From positions 682,001 to 746,000 of the forward strand of contig NZ_JBCFZM010000001.1 of NCBI RefSeq assembly GCF_038594605.1: a stretch of DNA of 64,000 bases, written 5' to 3'. The position numbers were made by a program, and so were the translations under genes. The stretch is from Alteriqipengyuania bathyomarina_B (GTDB taxonomy: Bacteria; Pseudomonadota; Alphaproteobacteria; Sphingomonadales; Sphingomonadaceae). Position 1 is the first letter of the stretch. Every line of letters starts with the position of its first letter. The notes beneath the pieces are model-generated. The model searched no databases. It was not told where the DNA came from and saw nothing but the letters and a program-made list of their open reading frames with translations. Below are positions 9,191 through 17,443 of this stretch, piece after piece.

Positions 9191-9327
9191 CTGCTTGTTT
9201 TGTCCTTGATAGGGTTACTGCCGAGAGGCAGCCCGTGCCAGATACTGCGCCGCTGACTGCGAAGCGATATCCTTAATCGGAGCAGATGCACTTCGACCTC
9301 GCGCTGTGACCATTTGGTTACAGCCGA

Positions 9328-10290
9328 TCAGAACCCGTAAACCAAAGTAAACCGGGTCAGCGTGTCCACTTCTTCATTCGGCGACCCACCATTACTGTTG
9401 TATTCGAGTTGGTAGGTCAGGCGCGAGCGCAAGCGGTCGCTCACCTTGAAATCGATCCCGCTCACCAGGTTGAGCGTGGTGTTGGAGCTGTCCACGATCA
9501 GTTGCGCCTCGCCGCCTGTTTCGGTCACGGCGTTTGCATCCTGGCTGAAAGTGACGCGATCGGCGATCTTCCAGTCGAAGTCGGCGCCGAGCAGTGCGGC
9601 CAGACGGTCGACCCGCATGCCGTCGGTCCGCTCGGTTACGCGGTAAGCCGGGCCCGCCTTGACCGAAAAGGTGGCGGAATCGCTGTCGAGCAGCTTGTAG
9701 CCGACACCGCCCGACACCGCATAGCGATGCTCGAAACCCTGGAACCGGTCGTGCTCGTATTGCGCAAGACCATAGGCGAACAGATTTTCGCCGAACTGAA
9801 AGCGCGGCTCGTAGGCGGCAAGGTATCGCTCGCGGCTGGTGACGCCGTTGGAGCGCTGATAGTCGGCATTGACGCGCATGGCGTGCGTCCAGTCGATGCC
9901 TTCGCGCTTCGCCGACAGCGCGAGCGAAAGGCCGGTATTGTCGCTGTTGCCGGTCGAGACGAAGGCACCCACCTGCCCTTCCCCGCTCCACAGGTCGAGC
10001 AGACCCGCCTTGCGGATTTCCTCGCGCTTCTGCTCTGCGGCGATTCGCTTTGCCTCGGCCTGGCGGGCCCGCCAGTCTTTGGCAATCGCGTCGATGTCGC
10101 GGGCGCTATCGGGCTGGGTCTGCTTGGCGAGCGCGATCACCGTTTCCACCTTGGCGGGATCGCCGGTGGCGATGGCGGCATCGATCATCGCCTGCACGTC
10201 CCTTGGAATGGGGGCGGGCGAATTGTCCGCCAGTGCGGGCGTGGCGATCAGGCAGGTGGCGGCGGTGGCGAACAGCGCGTGTCGGATCAT
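9328..10290 (-). CDS. DUF481 family outer-membrane protein
   Basis: A 320-residue protein with a signal peptide (cleavage near TPALA-DN), a helical charged segment (about 25-95) and a C-terminal barrel of the DUF481/YdiY type. The segment GQVGAFVSTGNSDNTGLSL and the Phe-terminated last strand (TRFTLVYGF) are characteristic. Function in this family is unclear; a salt- or acid-induced barrel is known in enterobacteria. It starts 19 bp after the ABC permease stop and may be co-transcribed. Confidence 0.85.
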   Translation of the reverse strand: MIRHALFATAATCLIATPALADNSPAPIPRDVQAMIDAAIATGDPAKVETVIALAKQTQPDSARDIDAIAKDWRARQAEAKRIAAEQKREEIRKAGLLDLWSGEGQVGAFVSTGNSDNTGLSLALSAKREGIDWTHAMRVNADYQRSNGVTSRERYLAAYEPRFQFGENLFAYGLAQYEHDRFQGFEHRYAVSGGVGYKLLDSDSATFSVKAGPAYRVTERTDGMRVDRLAALLGADFDWKIADRVTFSQDANAVTETGGEAQLIVDSSNTTLNLVSGIDFKVSDRLRSRLTYQLEYNSNGGSPNEEVDTLTRFTLVYGF

Positions 10291-10309
10291 GCGGCAAGCT
10301 GTTAGCGGC

Positions 10310-11077
10310 TCAATTGCGCAATCGCCAGCCAGTCTTGAAGATGTATGCGATCACGCCGGTACACACCGCGAGGAAGGCGAGCGTGAGGCCCAGCGAGAGC
10401 CAGATGCTGACGTCCGCCGAGCCGTAGAAGGTCCAGCGCAGACCACTGACGAGGTAGACGATGGGGTTGGCCAGCGCGATCTGGTCCCACGGGCTCGGCA
10501 GCATGTCGATCGAGTAGAAGGTGCCGCCAAGGAAGGTCAGCGGGGTCAGGAACAGCAGCGGGATAATCCCCAGTTTCTCGAAACTGTCGGCCCAGATGCC
10601 GAGGATGAAGCCGAAGAGCGAGAAGCTCGCCGCGACCAGCACGATGAACATCAGCGCGAAGACCGGATGCGCGATCTCGTAAGGCACGAACAGGCGCGCG
10701 GTCAGCAGGATGATCGCCGCGAGGATCAGGCTCTTGGTGGCCGCCGCGCCGACGAATCCGATCAGCGTTTCGGCCACCCCCACGGGCGCCGAAAGCAGTT
10801 CGTAGATCGTGCCGGTGAAGCGCGGCATGTAGATGCCGAAACTGGAATTGCTGGTCGTCTCGCCCAGCAGAGTGAGCATTAGCAGGCCGGGAATGATGAA
10901 GGCGCCATAGTCGACCCCGTCGAGATCGGGCATGCGGCTGCCGATCGCGGCGCCAAAGACGATGAAATAGAGCGCGGTGGTGAGCACCGGGGCGAGGACC
11001 GACTGGAACGCGGTGCGCAGGAAGCGCCACAATTCGCGTTTGTAGATCGACCAGGCGGAGCGTGCGTTGAAGATCAT
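10310..11077 (-). CDS. ABC-2 type transporter permease (YadH-like)
   Basis: A 255-residue inner-membrane permease with six predicted helices and the ABC-2 pattern (YKRELWRFLRTAFQSVLAPV near the N terminus, a GGTFYSIDMLP loop between helices 5 and 6). Its ATG overlaps the stop of the upstream ATPase gene by four bases, so the two form one exporter. The substrate (lipid, drug or polysaccharide) cannot be read from the sequence. Confidence 0.9.
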   Translation of the reverse strand: MIFNARSAWSIYKRELWRFLRTAFQSVLAPVLTTALYFIVFGAAIGSRMPDLDGVDYGAFIIPGLLMLTLLGETTSNSSFGIYMPRFTGTIYELLSAPVGVAETLIGFVGAAATKSLILAAIILLTARLFVPYEIAHPVFALMFIVLVAASFSLFGFILGIWADSFEKLGIIPLLFLTPLTFLGGTFYSIDMLPSPWDQIALANPIVYLVSGLRWTFYGSADVSIWLSLGLTLAFLAVCTGVIAYIFKTGWRLRN

Positions 11078-12033
11078 GCCGCTGCCGCCTCATCATCGGT
11101 CTGCTGTTCGCCAAGCAGCGAGACGAAAATGTCTTCCAGGCTGCTCTCGCGTACATCGATCCCGACATAGTCGATCCCGCTGGCGATCAGCGCCTTGGTC
11201 AGGCCCGCCACCTCTTCGCGGCCTTTGCCGGTGCCGTCGCCACCGCGATAGCAGATCGTGCGCCCGCCCTCCTGCAGCTCCACCGGGAATTGCGCGATCG
11301 CCGGGGGCAGTTCGCCCAGCGGCTCGGCCAGCGTGACGAACGCCTCGGTCCGCCCTAGCCGCGCCATCATCGCCGCCTTCTCGTCCACCATCAGGATCTT
11401 GCCGCCCCGGATGATGCCCACCCGGTCGGCCATTTCCTCGGCTTCCTCGATATAATGCGTGGTCAGGATCACGGTGACGCCGCGCGCGCGCATCGCGTCG
11501 ATCTGGTGCCACATGTCCTTGCGCAGCTCGACATCGACGCCCGCGGTCGGCTCGTCGAGGAACAGCAGGTCGGGCTCGTGCGCCATCGCCTTGGCGATCA
11601 GCACCCGCCGCTTCATCCCGCCCGAAAGCTCCATGATGCGGTTGTCGCGCTTGTCCCACAGGCTCAGAGACCTGAGGATTTCCTCGATCCGCGCGGGATC
11701 GGGAGCGAGGCCGAACAGGCCGCGCGAATAGGAAACCGCCTGCTTCACCGGCTCGAACATGTCGGTCGAAAGCTCTTGCGGGACGAGGCCGATCCGCGCG
11801 CGAGCCTTGCGCCAGTCGCGGGTCAAATCCTGCCCGAAGGCAATCATGCTGCCCGATGTCGGCCGCACCAGCCCGCACACCGCACCGATCAGCGTCGTCT
11901 TGCCCGCACCGTTCGGCCCGAGCAGCGCGAAAATCTCGCCGCGATTGATAGTGAGGTCCACATTGTCGAGGGCCTTGAGCCCACCGGGGAAGACCTTGGT
12001 CAGGCCGGACAGCTCGAGGATCGGTTCGGACAT
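11074..12033 (-). CDS. ABC transporter ATP-binding protein (YadG-like)
   Basis: A 319-residue ATPase subunit of the exporter. Walker A is GPNGAGKTT, the signature LSGGMKRR, Walker B LLFLDEPTAGVD and the H-loop TTHYIEEAEE. A C-terminal extension of about 90 residues (after DEKAAMMARLG) is typical of the DrrA/YadG group. It is the first gene of the minus-strand pair and is translationally coupled to the permease. Confidence 0.93.
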   Translation of the reverse strand: MSEPILELSGLTKVFPGGLKALDNVDLTINRGEIFALLGPNGAGKTTLIGAVCGLVRPTSGSMIAFGQDLTRDWRKARARIGLVPQELSTDMFEPVKQAVSYSRGLFGLAPDPARIEEILRSLSLWDKRDNRIMELSGGMKRRVLIAKAMAHEPDLLFLDEPTAGVDVELRKDMWHQIDAMRARGVTVILTTHYIEEAEEMADRVGIIRGGKILMVDEKAAMMARLGRTEAFVTLAEPLGELPPAIAQFPVELQEGGRTICYRGGDGTGKGREEVAGLTKALIASGIDYVGIDVRESSLEDIFVSLLGEQQTDDEAAAA

Positions 12034-12086
12034 GCCAGCCTATTTGACGCGCCCGAAAGGTTTTACAAGAGAACTCGTCGCGCGCG

Positions 12087-12707
12087 CTATTCGTCGATCC
12101 CTTCCTTTTCCGCCCGCTCGCGCAAAATTGCCAGCCCGCGCAGCACCTTCTCCCGATTGGTCGATGCTTTCATCCAGCGCGGCAGCCGCGCCATCATCGT
12201 GAGGCCCGGCTGTGGGCCGCGCTCGCGAACCTTTGCGCCCAGCCAATCCTCCAGCGCGTTGAGATGGGCGAGGTTCAGGACCCACAGCGTTTCGCCCGCG
12301 ACCTGCGTTTCGAGGTAACGGCGCAGCACCCGCCAGGATCGCCCGCCCGAAGGGGGCGAGCCGGGCGATGCAGGGTAATCCTCTGTCTCGCCGCAATGTT
12401 CGCAACAAATACGGACGAACAGCTTACCGTCGATTTCGCGCGCTGTCGGTCGCTCCCGCCTGTCGAGCGGCTTGCGGCAGTGGCTGCACAAGGGGTTCGA
12501 CGAAGTGGGGTAGGCCCATTTGTCGCTGTAGGGCTTCAGATCGGGCACGGTCGTGTACCCGCAATGCATGCAGGACACGGTGCTGCCGTCGCTCTTCGCG
12601 GCCTTGTCGCATTCGGGGCAATGGACCCAGGTCACGCTTCCGAAACTCCACACCCGTCCGCCCGGATCTTCGGCGCGGTGATGGATGGGCAGCTCTCGCT
12701 CGGTCAT
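12087..12707 (-). CDS. zinc-ribbon protein of unknown function
   Basis: A 206-residue soluble protein with four CxxC knuckles, CPEC, CMHC, CSHC and CEHC, within the first 110 residues, predicting two zinc ribbons. The C-terminal half is basic and helical (RSWRVLRRYLETQ, LPRWMKASTNREKVLRG). The fold suggests nucleic-acid or protein binding, but I cannot name a function. The ATG overlaps the queA stop by four bases, so the two genes are translationally coupled. Confidence 0.7.
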   Translation of the reverse strand: MTERELPIHHRAEDPGGRVWSFGSVTWVHCPECDKAAKSDGSTVSCMHCGYTTVPDLKPYSDKWAYPTSSNPLCSHCRKPLDRRERPTAREIDGKLFVRICCEHCGETEDYPASPGSPPSGGRSWRVLRRYLETQVAGETLWVLNLAHLNALEDWLGAKVRERGPQPGLTMMARLPRWMKASTNREKVLRGLAILRERAEKEGIDE

Positions 12708-13753
12708 GACCCGGGAAGTAAGAGCGAGGAATCGCCGTAGGAATAGAAGCGATAATCGTTCGCGATAGCGTGGGCGTACACATCCAGCATCCGCTCGCGC
12801 CCCATCAGCGCGCTGACGAGCATCATCAGGGTCGATTTGGGCAGGTGAAAATTGGTCATCAGCCCGTCGACCGCCCGGAAAGCGTAGCCCGGGGTGATGA
12901 AGATGTCGGTATCGCCCGAAAACGGCTGGATCGCGTTTCTCTCGTCAGCCGCACTTTCCAGCAGTCGCAGGCTGGTCGTGCCGACGGCGATCACGCGGCC
13001 GCCTTTTGCACGCGCGGCGTTGAGGCGATCGGCCGCTGCCGGAGAGATTTCGCCCCATTCGGAGTGCATCTTGTGGTCGAGCGTGTCCTGCGCCTTGACC
13101 GGCAGAAACGTGCCCGCGCCCACATGCAACGTCAGGGTTTCGGTCGCGATCCCGGCCTGGTCCAGCCGCGCGACGAGGTCGGGCGTGAAATGCAGCGCTG
13201 CGGTGGGGGCGGCGACCGCGCCGGGCTTGTCCGCGAACAGCGTCTGGTAATCGCTCGCATCGCGTTCGTCGGTGGGGCGCTTTTGCGCAATATAGGGCGG
13301 CAGTGGCATCGCGCCCGCGCGTTCCAGCAGCAGCTCGACCGGCTCGTCGCCTTCGAAGGCGAGCACCCAGCTGCCGTCGTCACCGCGCGATTGCGCGATG
13401 GCCGAGACGTTTGCGGGAAAGACGATCCGGTCCCCCTCGCGCAGCCGCTTGGCATTGCGCACGAAGGCCTGCCAGCACCGCGCATCGATCCGCTTGTGGA
13501 GCGTCGCGCCGATGGCCGCGCCGCTCGCGCCGTCGCGCACGCGCTCCCCTTCCAGCCGGGCGGGGATCACGCGCGTATCATTGAAGACCAGCACATCGCC
13601 CTGGCGCAACAGGTCGGGCAGGTCGCGGACCTGCCTGTCGCCAAAGGGGGCATCGCCCTCCACCACCAGCATCTTTGCCGCATCGCGCGGCGAGACCGGT
13701 CGCAAGGCGATGCGATCGGGCGGAAGGTCGAAATCGAACAGATCGACTTTCAT
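12704..13753 (-). CDS. queA: S-adenosylmethionine:tRNA ribosyltransferase-isomerase
   Basis: A 349-residue enzyme that transfers the ribosyl part of AdoMet to preQ1-tRNA to give epoxyqueuosine. Family segments seen are FDFDLPPDRIAL at the N terminus, VLVFNDTRVIPARL, the HKMHSEWGEI segment, AVGTTSLRLLE and the C-terminal NFHLPKSTLMMLVSALMG. The start is the ATG at 13753 (MKVDLFDF); eight in-frame codons upstream are not conserved and fall in a short palindrome. Together with tgt this indicates a queuosine-modifying cell. Confidence 0.96.
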   Translation of the reverse strand: MKVDLFDFDLPPDRIALRPVSPRDAAKMLVVEGDAPFGDRQVRDLPDLLRQGDVLVFNDTRVIPARLEGERVRDGASGAAIGATLHKRIDARCWQAFVRNAKRLREGDRIVFPANVSAIAQSRGDDGSWVLAFEGDEPVELLLERAGAMPLPPYIAQKRPTDERDASDYQTLFADKPGAVAAPTAALHFTPDLVARLDQAGIATETLTLHVGAGTFLPVKAQDTLDHKMHSEWGEISPAAADRLNAARAKGGRVIAVGTTSLRLLESAADERNAIQPFSGDTDIFITPGYAFRAVDGLMTNFHLPKSTLMMLVSALMGRERMLDVYAHAIANDYRFYSYGDSSLLLPGS

Positions 13754-13769
13754 GGGATATTTTCCGAAT

Positions 13770-13785
13770 CCCCGCAAAGGCGGGA
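13770..13785. repeat. short REP-like palindrome upstream of queA
   Basis: CCCGC-AAAG-GCGGG. The core resembles the second hairpin of the element at 40603-40686 (CCCGC-CTTC-GCGGG), so it may be a remnant of the same repeat family. Confidence 0.4.
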
Positions 13786-13796
13786 ACCCAACATCG

Positions 13797-14489
13797 TCAC
13801 TGATCGATGGATGCGTTCAGATCGCCGGCGGTGATGTCGTCGTCACGCTGCGGCCGGGCAAGCGTCGCCGGATCGGGCGCGGGCTTGTTGTCCGCCGCGA
13901 TCGAGGCCTGAACGATGCGGGTCGGATTGCCGGGCGGTTCGCCGCGGGCAATCGCATCGACCGCATCCATACCCTGAATCACGCGTCCGAAATTGGTGTA
14001 GTTCCGGTCCAGGCTGAAGCGCGGGTAGAAGACGATGAAGAACTGGCTGTTCGCGCTGTCTTCGCTCTGCGCACGTGCCATCGAGACGGTGCCGCGCACA
14101 TGCGGCATGGGATTGAATTCTTCCACGAGGTCGGGAAGCTGCGATCCGCCCTGCCCGGTTCCGGTGGGATCGCCGGTCTGCGCCATGAAGCCTTCGATCA
14201 CGCGGTGGAAGATCACCCCGTCGTAGAAGCCCTGCCGCGCCAGCGTCTTGATCCGCTCGACATGGTTGGGCGCCCATTCGGGCATCAGCCGGATCGCCAC
14301 GCGCTTGCCGTTCGACAGGTCGAGCATCAGGATGTTCTCCCGCTCCGCCTGCAAGCTGTAGTCGATCGGCGGGTAGCTTCGCGCAGGCGCCGGAGCAGCC
14401 GTCGCGTCATCCTCCGCAACGTCTTGCGCCTGTGCGGAGGTTGCGGCCAGCGCGATCAGCGCTGCGGCGGAAAAAATGGTCTTGAACAT
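13797..14489 (-). CDS. exported cyclophilin-type peptidylprolyl isomerase
   Basis: A 230-residue protein with a Sec signal peptide (MFKTIFSAAALIALAATSAQA) and a bacterial cyclophilin domain (about 60-205). Active-site segments are FYDGVIFHRVIEGFMAQTGD, containing the catalytic Arg, and NSQFFIVF. It isomerises Xaa-Pro bonds during folding in the periplasm. The ATG at 14489 was chosen for the signal peptide; a longer upstream frame adds 28 unlikely residues. It lies between coaD and queA on the same strand. Confidence 0.92.
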   Translation of the reverse strand: MFKTIFSAAALIALAATSAQAQDVAEDDATAAPAPARSYPPIDYSLQAERENILMLDLSNGKRVAIRLMPEWAPNHVERIKTLARQGFYDGVIFHRVIEGFMAQTGDPTGTGQGGSQLPDLVEEFNPMPHVRGTVSMARAQSEDSANSQFFIVFYPRFSLDRNYTNFGRVIQGMDAVDAIARGEPPGNPTRIVQASIAADNKPAPDPATLARPQRDDDITAGDLNASIDQ

Positions 14490-14580
14490 GGGTCTCACGG
14501 ATGAAAATTCCTGAATTGCCGCGGCGATACAAACCCCGCGCTGTCCACGCAATGAACGATTTGGCGCAGGCAAGCGCGCG

Positions 14581-15093
14581 TCAGTAGTCGCCCTTCATGC
14601 CGATCTTCTCGACCCGGGCGACCACGTCGTCGCGCACCGAGGGGCTGACGAAGGCGGCGATGTCCCCGCCATAGACCGCGATTTCCTTGACCAGCTTGCT
14701 GGCGATCGGCTGCAGCGAGACGTCCGCCATCAGGAACACCGTCTCGATCTCGTCGTCGAGATACTGGTTCATCCCCGCCATCTGGTATTCGTATTCGAAG
14801 TCCGCGACCGCGCGCAGGCCTCGAATGATCACCGACGCCCCTTGCGCCTTGGCGAACTTCATCAGCAGCGCGTTGAAGCCCACGACCGATACGTTGCCGA
14901 GATCCATGTCCGACACTTCGCGTTCCACCATCGCGAGGCGCTCGTCGGTGTTAAACATCGGGTTCTTGGAAGGATTGGTGGTCACCCCGATGATCAGGTG
15001 ATCGACCAGCTTGCTGCCACGCCGGATGATGTCCGCATGGCCGCGCGTGATCGGATCGAATGTGCCAGGATAGATGCCTGTACGCTTACTCAT
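14581..15093 (-). CDS. coaD: phosphopantetheine adenylyltransferase
   Basis: A 170-residue enzyme converting 4'-phosphopantetheine and ATP to dephospho-CoA, the penultimate step of CoA synthesis. The nucleotidyltransferase motif is GTFDPITRGH near the N terminus; the VIIRGLRAVADFEYEYQMA and AVYGGDIAAFVSPSVRD segments are family hallmarks. The start MSKRTGIYPG shares one base with the stop of the upstream lipoprotein gene (TAATG), indicating an operon. Confidence 0.96.
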   Translation of the reverse strand: MSKRTGIYPGTFDPITRGHADIIRRGSKLVDHLIIGVTTNPSKNPMFNTDERLAMVEREVSDMDLGNVSVVGFNALLMKFAKAQGASVIIRGLRAVADFEYEYQMAGMNQYLDDEIETVFLMADVSLQPIASKLVKEIAVYGGDIAAFVSPSVRDDVVARVEKIGMKGDY

Positions 15094-15506
15094 TATTCGC
15101 CTCCCCCGGACCAATAGACCGCTCCGGGAATCGGTTTATCGTGCAGCCATTTGACGAATGCCGCGTCCCCCTCGGGTGCAGTTTCGTCCCCGCTTCGCAT
15201 TACCGTCAGATACAGCTGCTCATTGCCCAGAAAATACAATTCTCCGCGATGATCCTCGTTTTTCCCGAACGCCTCATTCCACGAATTCAAACATTCCCGG
15301 CTGCCGGTGAAGTAGGCGGTGTCTTCGTACCCTCCATTGCGCAGGAGATGGTTATCCAAATCCCGCCTTTCGGGATCAAGAGATCCGCAGTCCGGTATCT
15401 TTGCCGCTTCGGGAAACGCTTCGATGAACTGATCGTCAGGGATCAATTCCGGTTGGCTGCACCCGACCGAAACTAAGAGCATGAGTAAGGCAAAAGTCGC
15501 CCTCAC
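15093..15506 (-). CDS. hypothetical lipoprotein
   Basis: A 137-residue protein with an N-terminal hydrophobic segment ending in a lipobox-like VSVGC, so probably lipid-anchored after Cys16. The rest is acidic and hydrophilic with two more cysteines. I do not recognise a family. Its start overlaps the ispA stop and its stop overlaps the coaD start, so it is an embedded operon member. Confidence 0.7.
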   Translation of the reverse strand: MRATFALLMLLVSVGCSQPELIPDDQFIEAFPEAAKIPDCGSLDPERRDLDNHLLRNGGYEDTAYFTGSRECLNSWNEAFGKNEDHRGELYFLGNEQLYLTVMRSGDETAPEGDAAFVKWLHDKPIPGAVYWSGGGE

Positions 15507-16411
15507 CGATCCCGCTCCACGATATACCGCGCAAGATCACACAGCACGCCCGCATCCTCGCCATAATGCGCAAGGTGGCCGCAGGCCTGTTCGACCAGCG
15601 CCCTTGCCTGGCTGCGCGCGCCATCGGCACCCATCAGCGTGACGAAGGTTTGCTTGCCCTGTTCGTCGTCCTTGCGCAGCGCCTTGCCCGCCTTTTCCTC
15701 ATCACCTTCGTGATCGAGCAGGTCGTCGGCGATCTGGAAGGCGAGGCCGATGTCGCGCGCGTAGTTCAGCAAAGGCCCGCGAGAATCGTGCGGCAGCCGG
15801 CCGAGGATCGCGCCCATTTCCACGCTCGCGGTCAGCAGTGCGCCGGTCTTGAGCTGTTGCAGGCGGGTGATCGTGTGCAGGTCGTAGGTCGCGCTGTCGG
15901 CGGCCATGTCCATCGCCTGTCCGCCCGCCATGCCGCCCATGCCGCTCGCGAGAGCGAGGCAGCGGGTCAGCTGGGCCTGCACGAAGGGATCGGCGCTCAC
16001 ATCCTCGAAGGTCAAAATCTCAAAGGCCAGCGCATGCAGCGCGTCGCCCGCCAGGACCGCGGTCGCTTCGTCGTAGGCCTTGTGCAGCGTCGGCTTGCCG
16101 CGGCGCATATCGTCATCGTCCATGCACGGCAGATCGTCGTGGATCAGCGAATAGACGTGGATCGATTCGAGCGCCGCTCCGGCGAGCACCGCCGCCTCGC
16201 GCGATACGTTGAACATGGTTGCGGTGGCGCACAGAAGCAGTGGGCGGACCCGCTTGCCCCCGCCGATCGCGGCATAGCGCATCGCTTCGAACAGGCGCGC
16301 GCGCGTGTCGTCGGGCACCGGCAGCAGGCGGTCGAACGCCTCGTCGATATCGGTCTGGATCGTCGCCAGCGCCATGTGCAGCCGCGCACCCTTGGAATCG
16401 ACGAAATCCAT
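15503..16411 (-). CDS. ispA: polyprenyl synthetase (farnesyl diphosphate synthase type)
   Basis: A 302-residue trans-prenyltransferase that condenses IPP with allylic diphosphates. The first Asp-rich motif is DDLPCMDDDDMRRG, with two residues inserted between the aspartates as in bacterial FPP synthases; the second is FQIADDLLD. GGGKRVRPLL binds IPP. It follows xseB by 14 bp, the conserved xseB-ispA order. The chain length of the product (C15 or C20) cannot be set from sequence alone. Confidence 0.93.
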   Translation of the reverse strand: MDFVDSKGARLHMALATIQTDIDEAFDRLLPVPDDTRARLFEAMRYAAIGGGKRVRPLLLCATATMFNVSREAAVLAGAALESIHVYSLIHDDLPCMDDDDMRRGKPTLHKAYDEATAVLAGDALHALAFEILTFEDVSADPFVQAQLTRCLALASGMGGMAGGQAMDMAADSATYDLHTITRLQQLKTGALLTASVEMGAILGRLPHDSRGPLLNYARDIGLAFQIADDLLDHEGDEEKAGKALRKDDEQGKQTFVTLMGADGARSQARALVEQACGHLAHYGEDAGVLCDLARYIVERDR

Positions 16412-16425
16412 CTCAGCGCCTCACA

Positions 16426-16680
16426 TCAATCCGCGCCATCGAAGCTTTTCGTGCCAGCGGGCTTGCCGCCTGCATCGAGCACGATCGCCTCGATCCGCGC
16501 CTGCGCCGCATCGAGCCGCGCCTGGCAATGCGCGCGCAGCTTCTCGCCGCGCTCGTAAAGCGTGATCGACTGGTCGAGCGGCACCTCGCCGTCCTCCAGC
16601 TGGCGCACGACCTGCTGGAGAGCTTTCAGCGCCTGCTCGAAGCTCATTTCCGAAATGTTGGGAATGTTGTCCTCTGCCAT
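16426..16680 (-). CDS. xseB: exodeoxyribonuclease VII small subunit
   Basis: An 84-residue helical protein matching XseB (FEQALKALQQVVRQLEDGEV, LYERGEKLRAHCQARLDAAQ). It binds the XseA large subunit to form an enzyme that degrades single-stranded DNA. It is the first gene of the run toward queA; xseA is not in the window. Alternative start codons upstream add only non-conserved residues. Confidence 0.94.
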   Translation of the reverse strand: MAEDNIPNISEMSFEQALKALQQVVRQLEDGEVPLDQSITLYERGEKLRAHCQARLDAAQARIEAIVLDAGGKPAGTKSFDGAD

Positions 16681-16751
16681 CGCGGGCGAGCATTGACGGG
16701 CTGCCTGTGGCGGGTCAAGCGAAGGGTCGCAGGGTTTGGGGAGGAACGCAC

Positions 16752-17399
16752 ATGTTTATCGGGCACTTCGCCCCCGCATTCGTGGCTGCGGCGGTGACTC
16801 CGACCAGGCCGCGACTGGGGCTCTATTTCCTGGCCGCGCAACTGGTGGACTGGGCGTTTTTCGCCTTCGTGCTGGCTGGCGTGGAGGATATGCGGATCGT
16901 GCCGGGCATCACCGCGATGAACCCGATGGACCTTTATCACACGCCCTATACGCACAGCCTGCTGGGCAGCGCAGGCTTTGCGTTGGGTTTCGCCGCGCTG
17001 GTCTGGCTGTTCACACGCGATCGGCTGGCAAGCGCGCTGGTGGGCTGCGTGGTGCTGTCGCACTGGCTGCTCGATTTGGCTGTCCACCGACCCGACCTCA
17101 CACTGGCGGGCTCCGCCCCGAAGATGGGCCTGGGGCTGTGGAATTATCCGCTGATTGAAATGCCGCTGGAACTGGCGCTGACCTTCGGTGCGCTGGCCTT
17201 GTTGCTATCCCGGACACGCGGCCCCTCAGGGCCGGCCATCATCTTCGGCGTCGTGCTGTTGCTGGTGCAGGCGTTCAACTGGTTCGGGCCCGAACCCGAG
17301 GCGGTCACGCCCGCGCTCTCCTACACCGCGCTCTTCGCCTATGGCCTGATTACGCTTATCGCATGGTGGCTGGGACACACGCGGCGTGCGAAACGCTAG
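16752..17399 (+). CDS. integral membrane protein of unknown function
   Basis: A 215-residue protein with about six transmembrane segments. A conserved-looking HTPYTHSLLGS motif and the HWLLD segment resemble the DUF457/YdjM-type membrane-bound hydrolase-like family, in which paired His and Asp residues face the membrane. The start is the ATG at 16752 (MFIGHFAPAF), with GGGAGGAA upstream; an in-frame ATG 15 codons earlier lacks a good ribosome site. Confidence 0.7.
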   Translation: MFIGHFAPAFVAAAVTPTRPRLGLYFLAAQLVDWAFFAFVLAGVEDMRIVPGITAMNPMDLYHTPYTHSLLGSAGFALGFAALVWLFTRDRLASALVGCVVLSHWLLDLAVHRPDLTLAGSAPKMGLGLWNYPLIEMPLELALTFGALALLLSRTRGPSGPAIIFGVVLLLVQAFNWFGPEPEAVTPALSYTALFAYGLITLIAWWLGHTRRAKR

Positions 17400-17443
17400 T
17401 GTAGGACTGGCGTAGCGCCGCGGACCGGTTTAAGCGGCGGCGC

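Noticed and set aside
10302..11168. Overlapping 288-residue frame over the ABC permease
   Set aside because: Shadow frame; the 10310-11077 frame has the helices and couples to the ATPase by ATGA.
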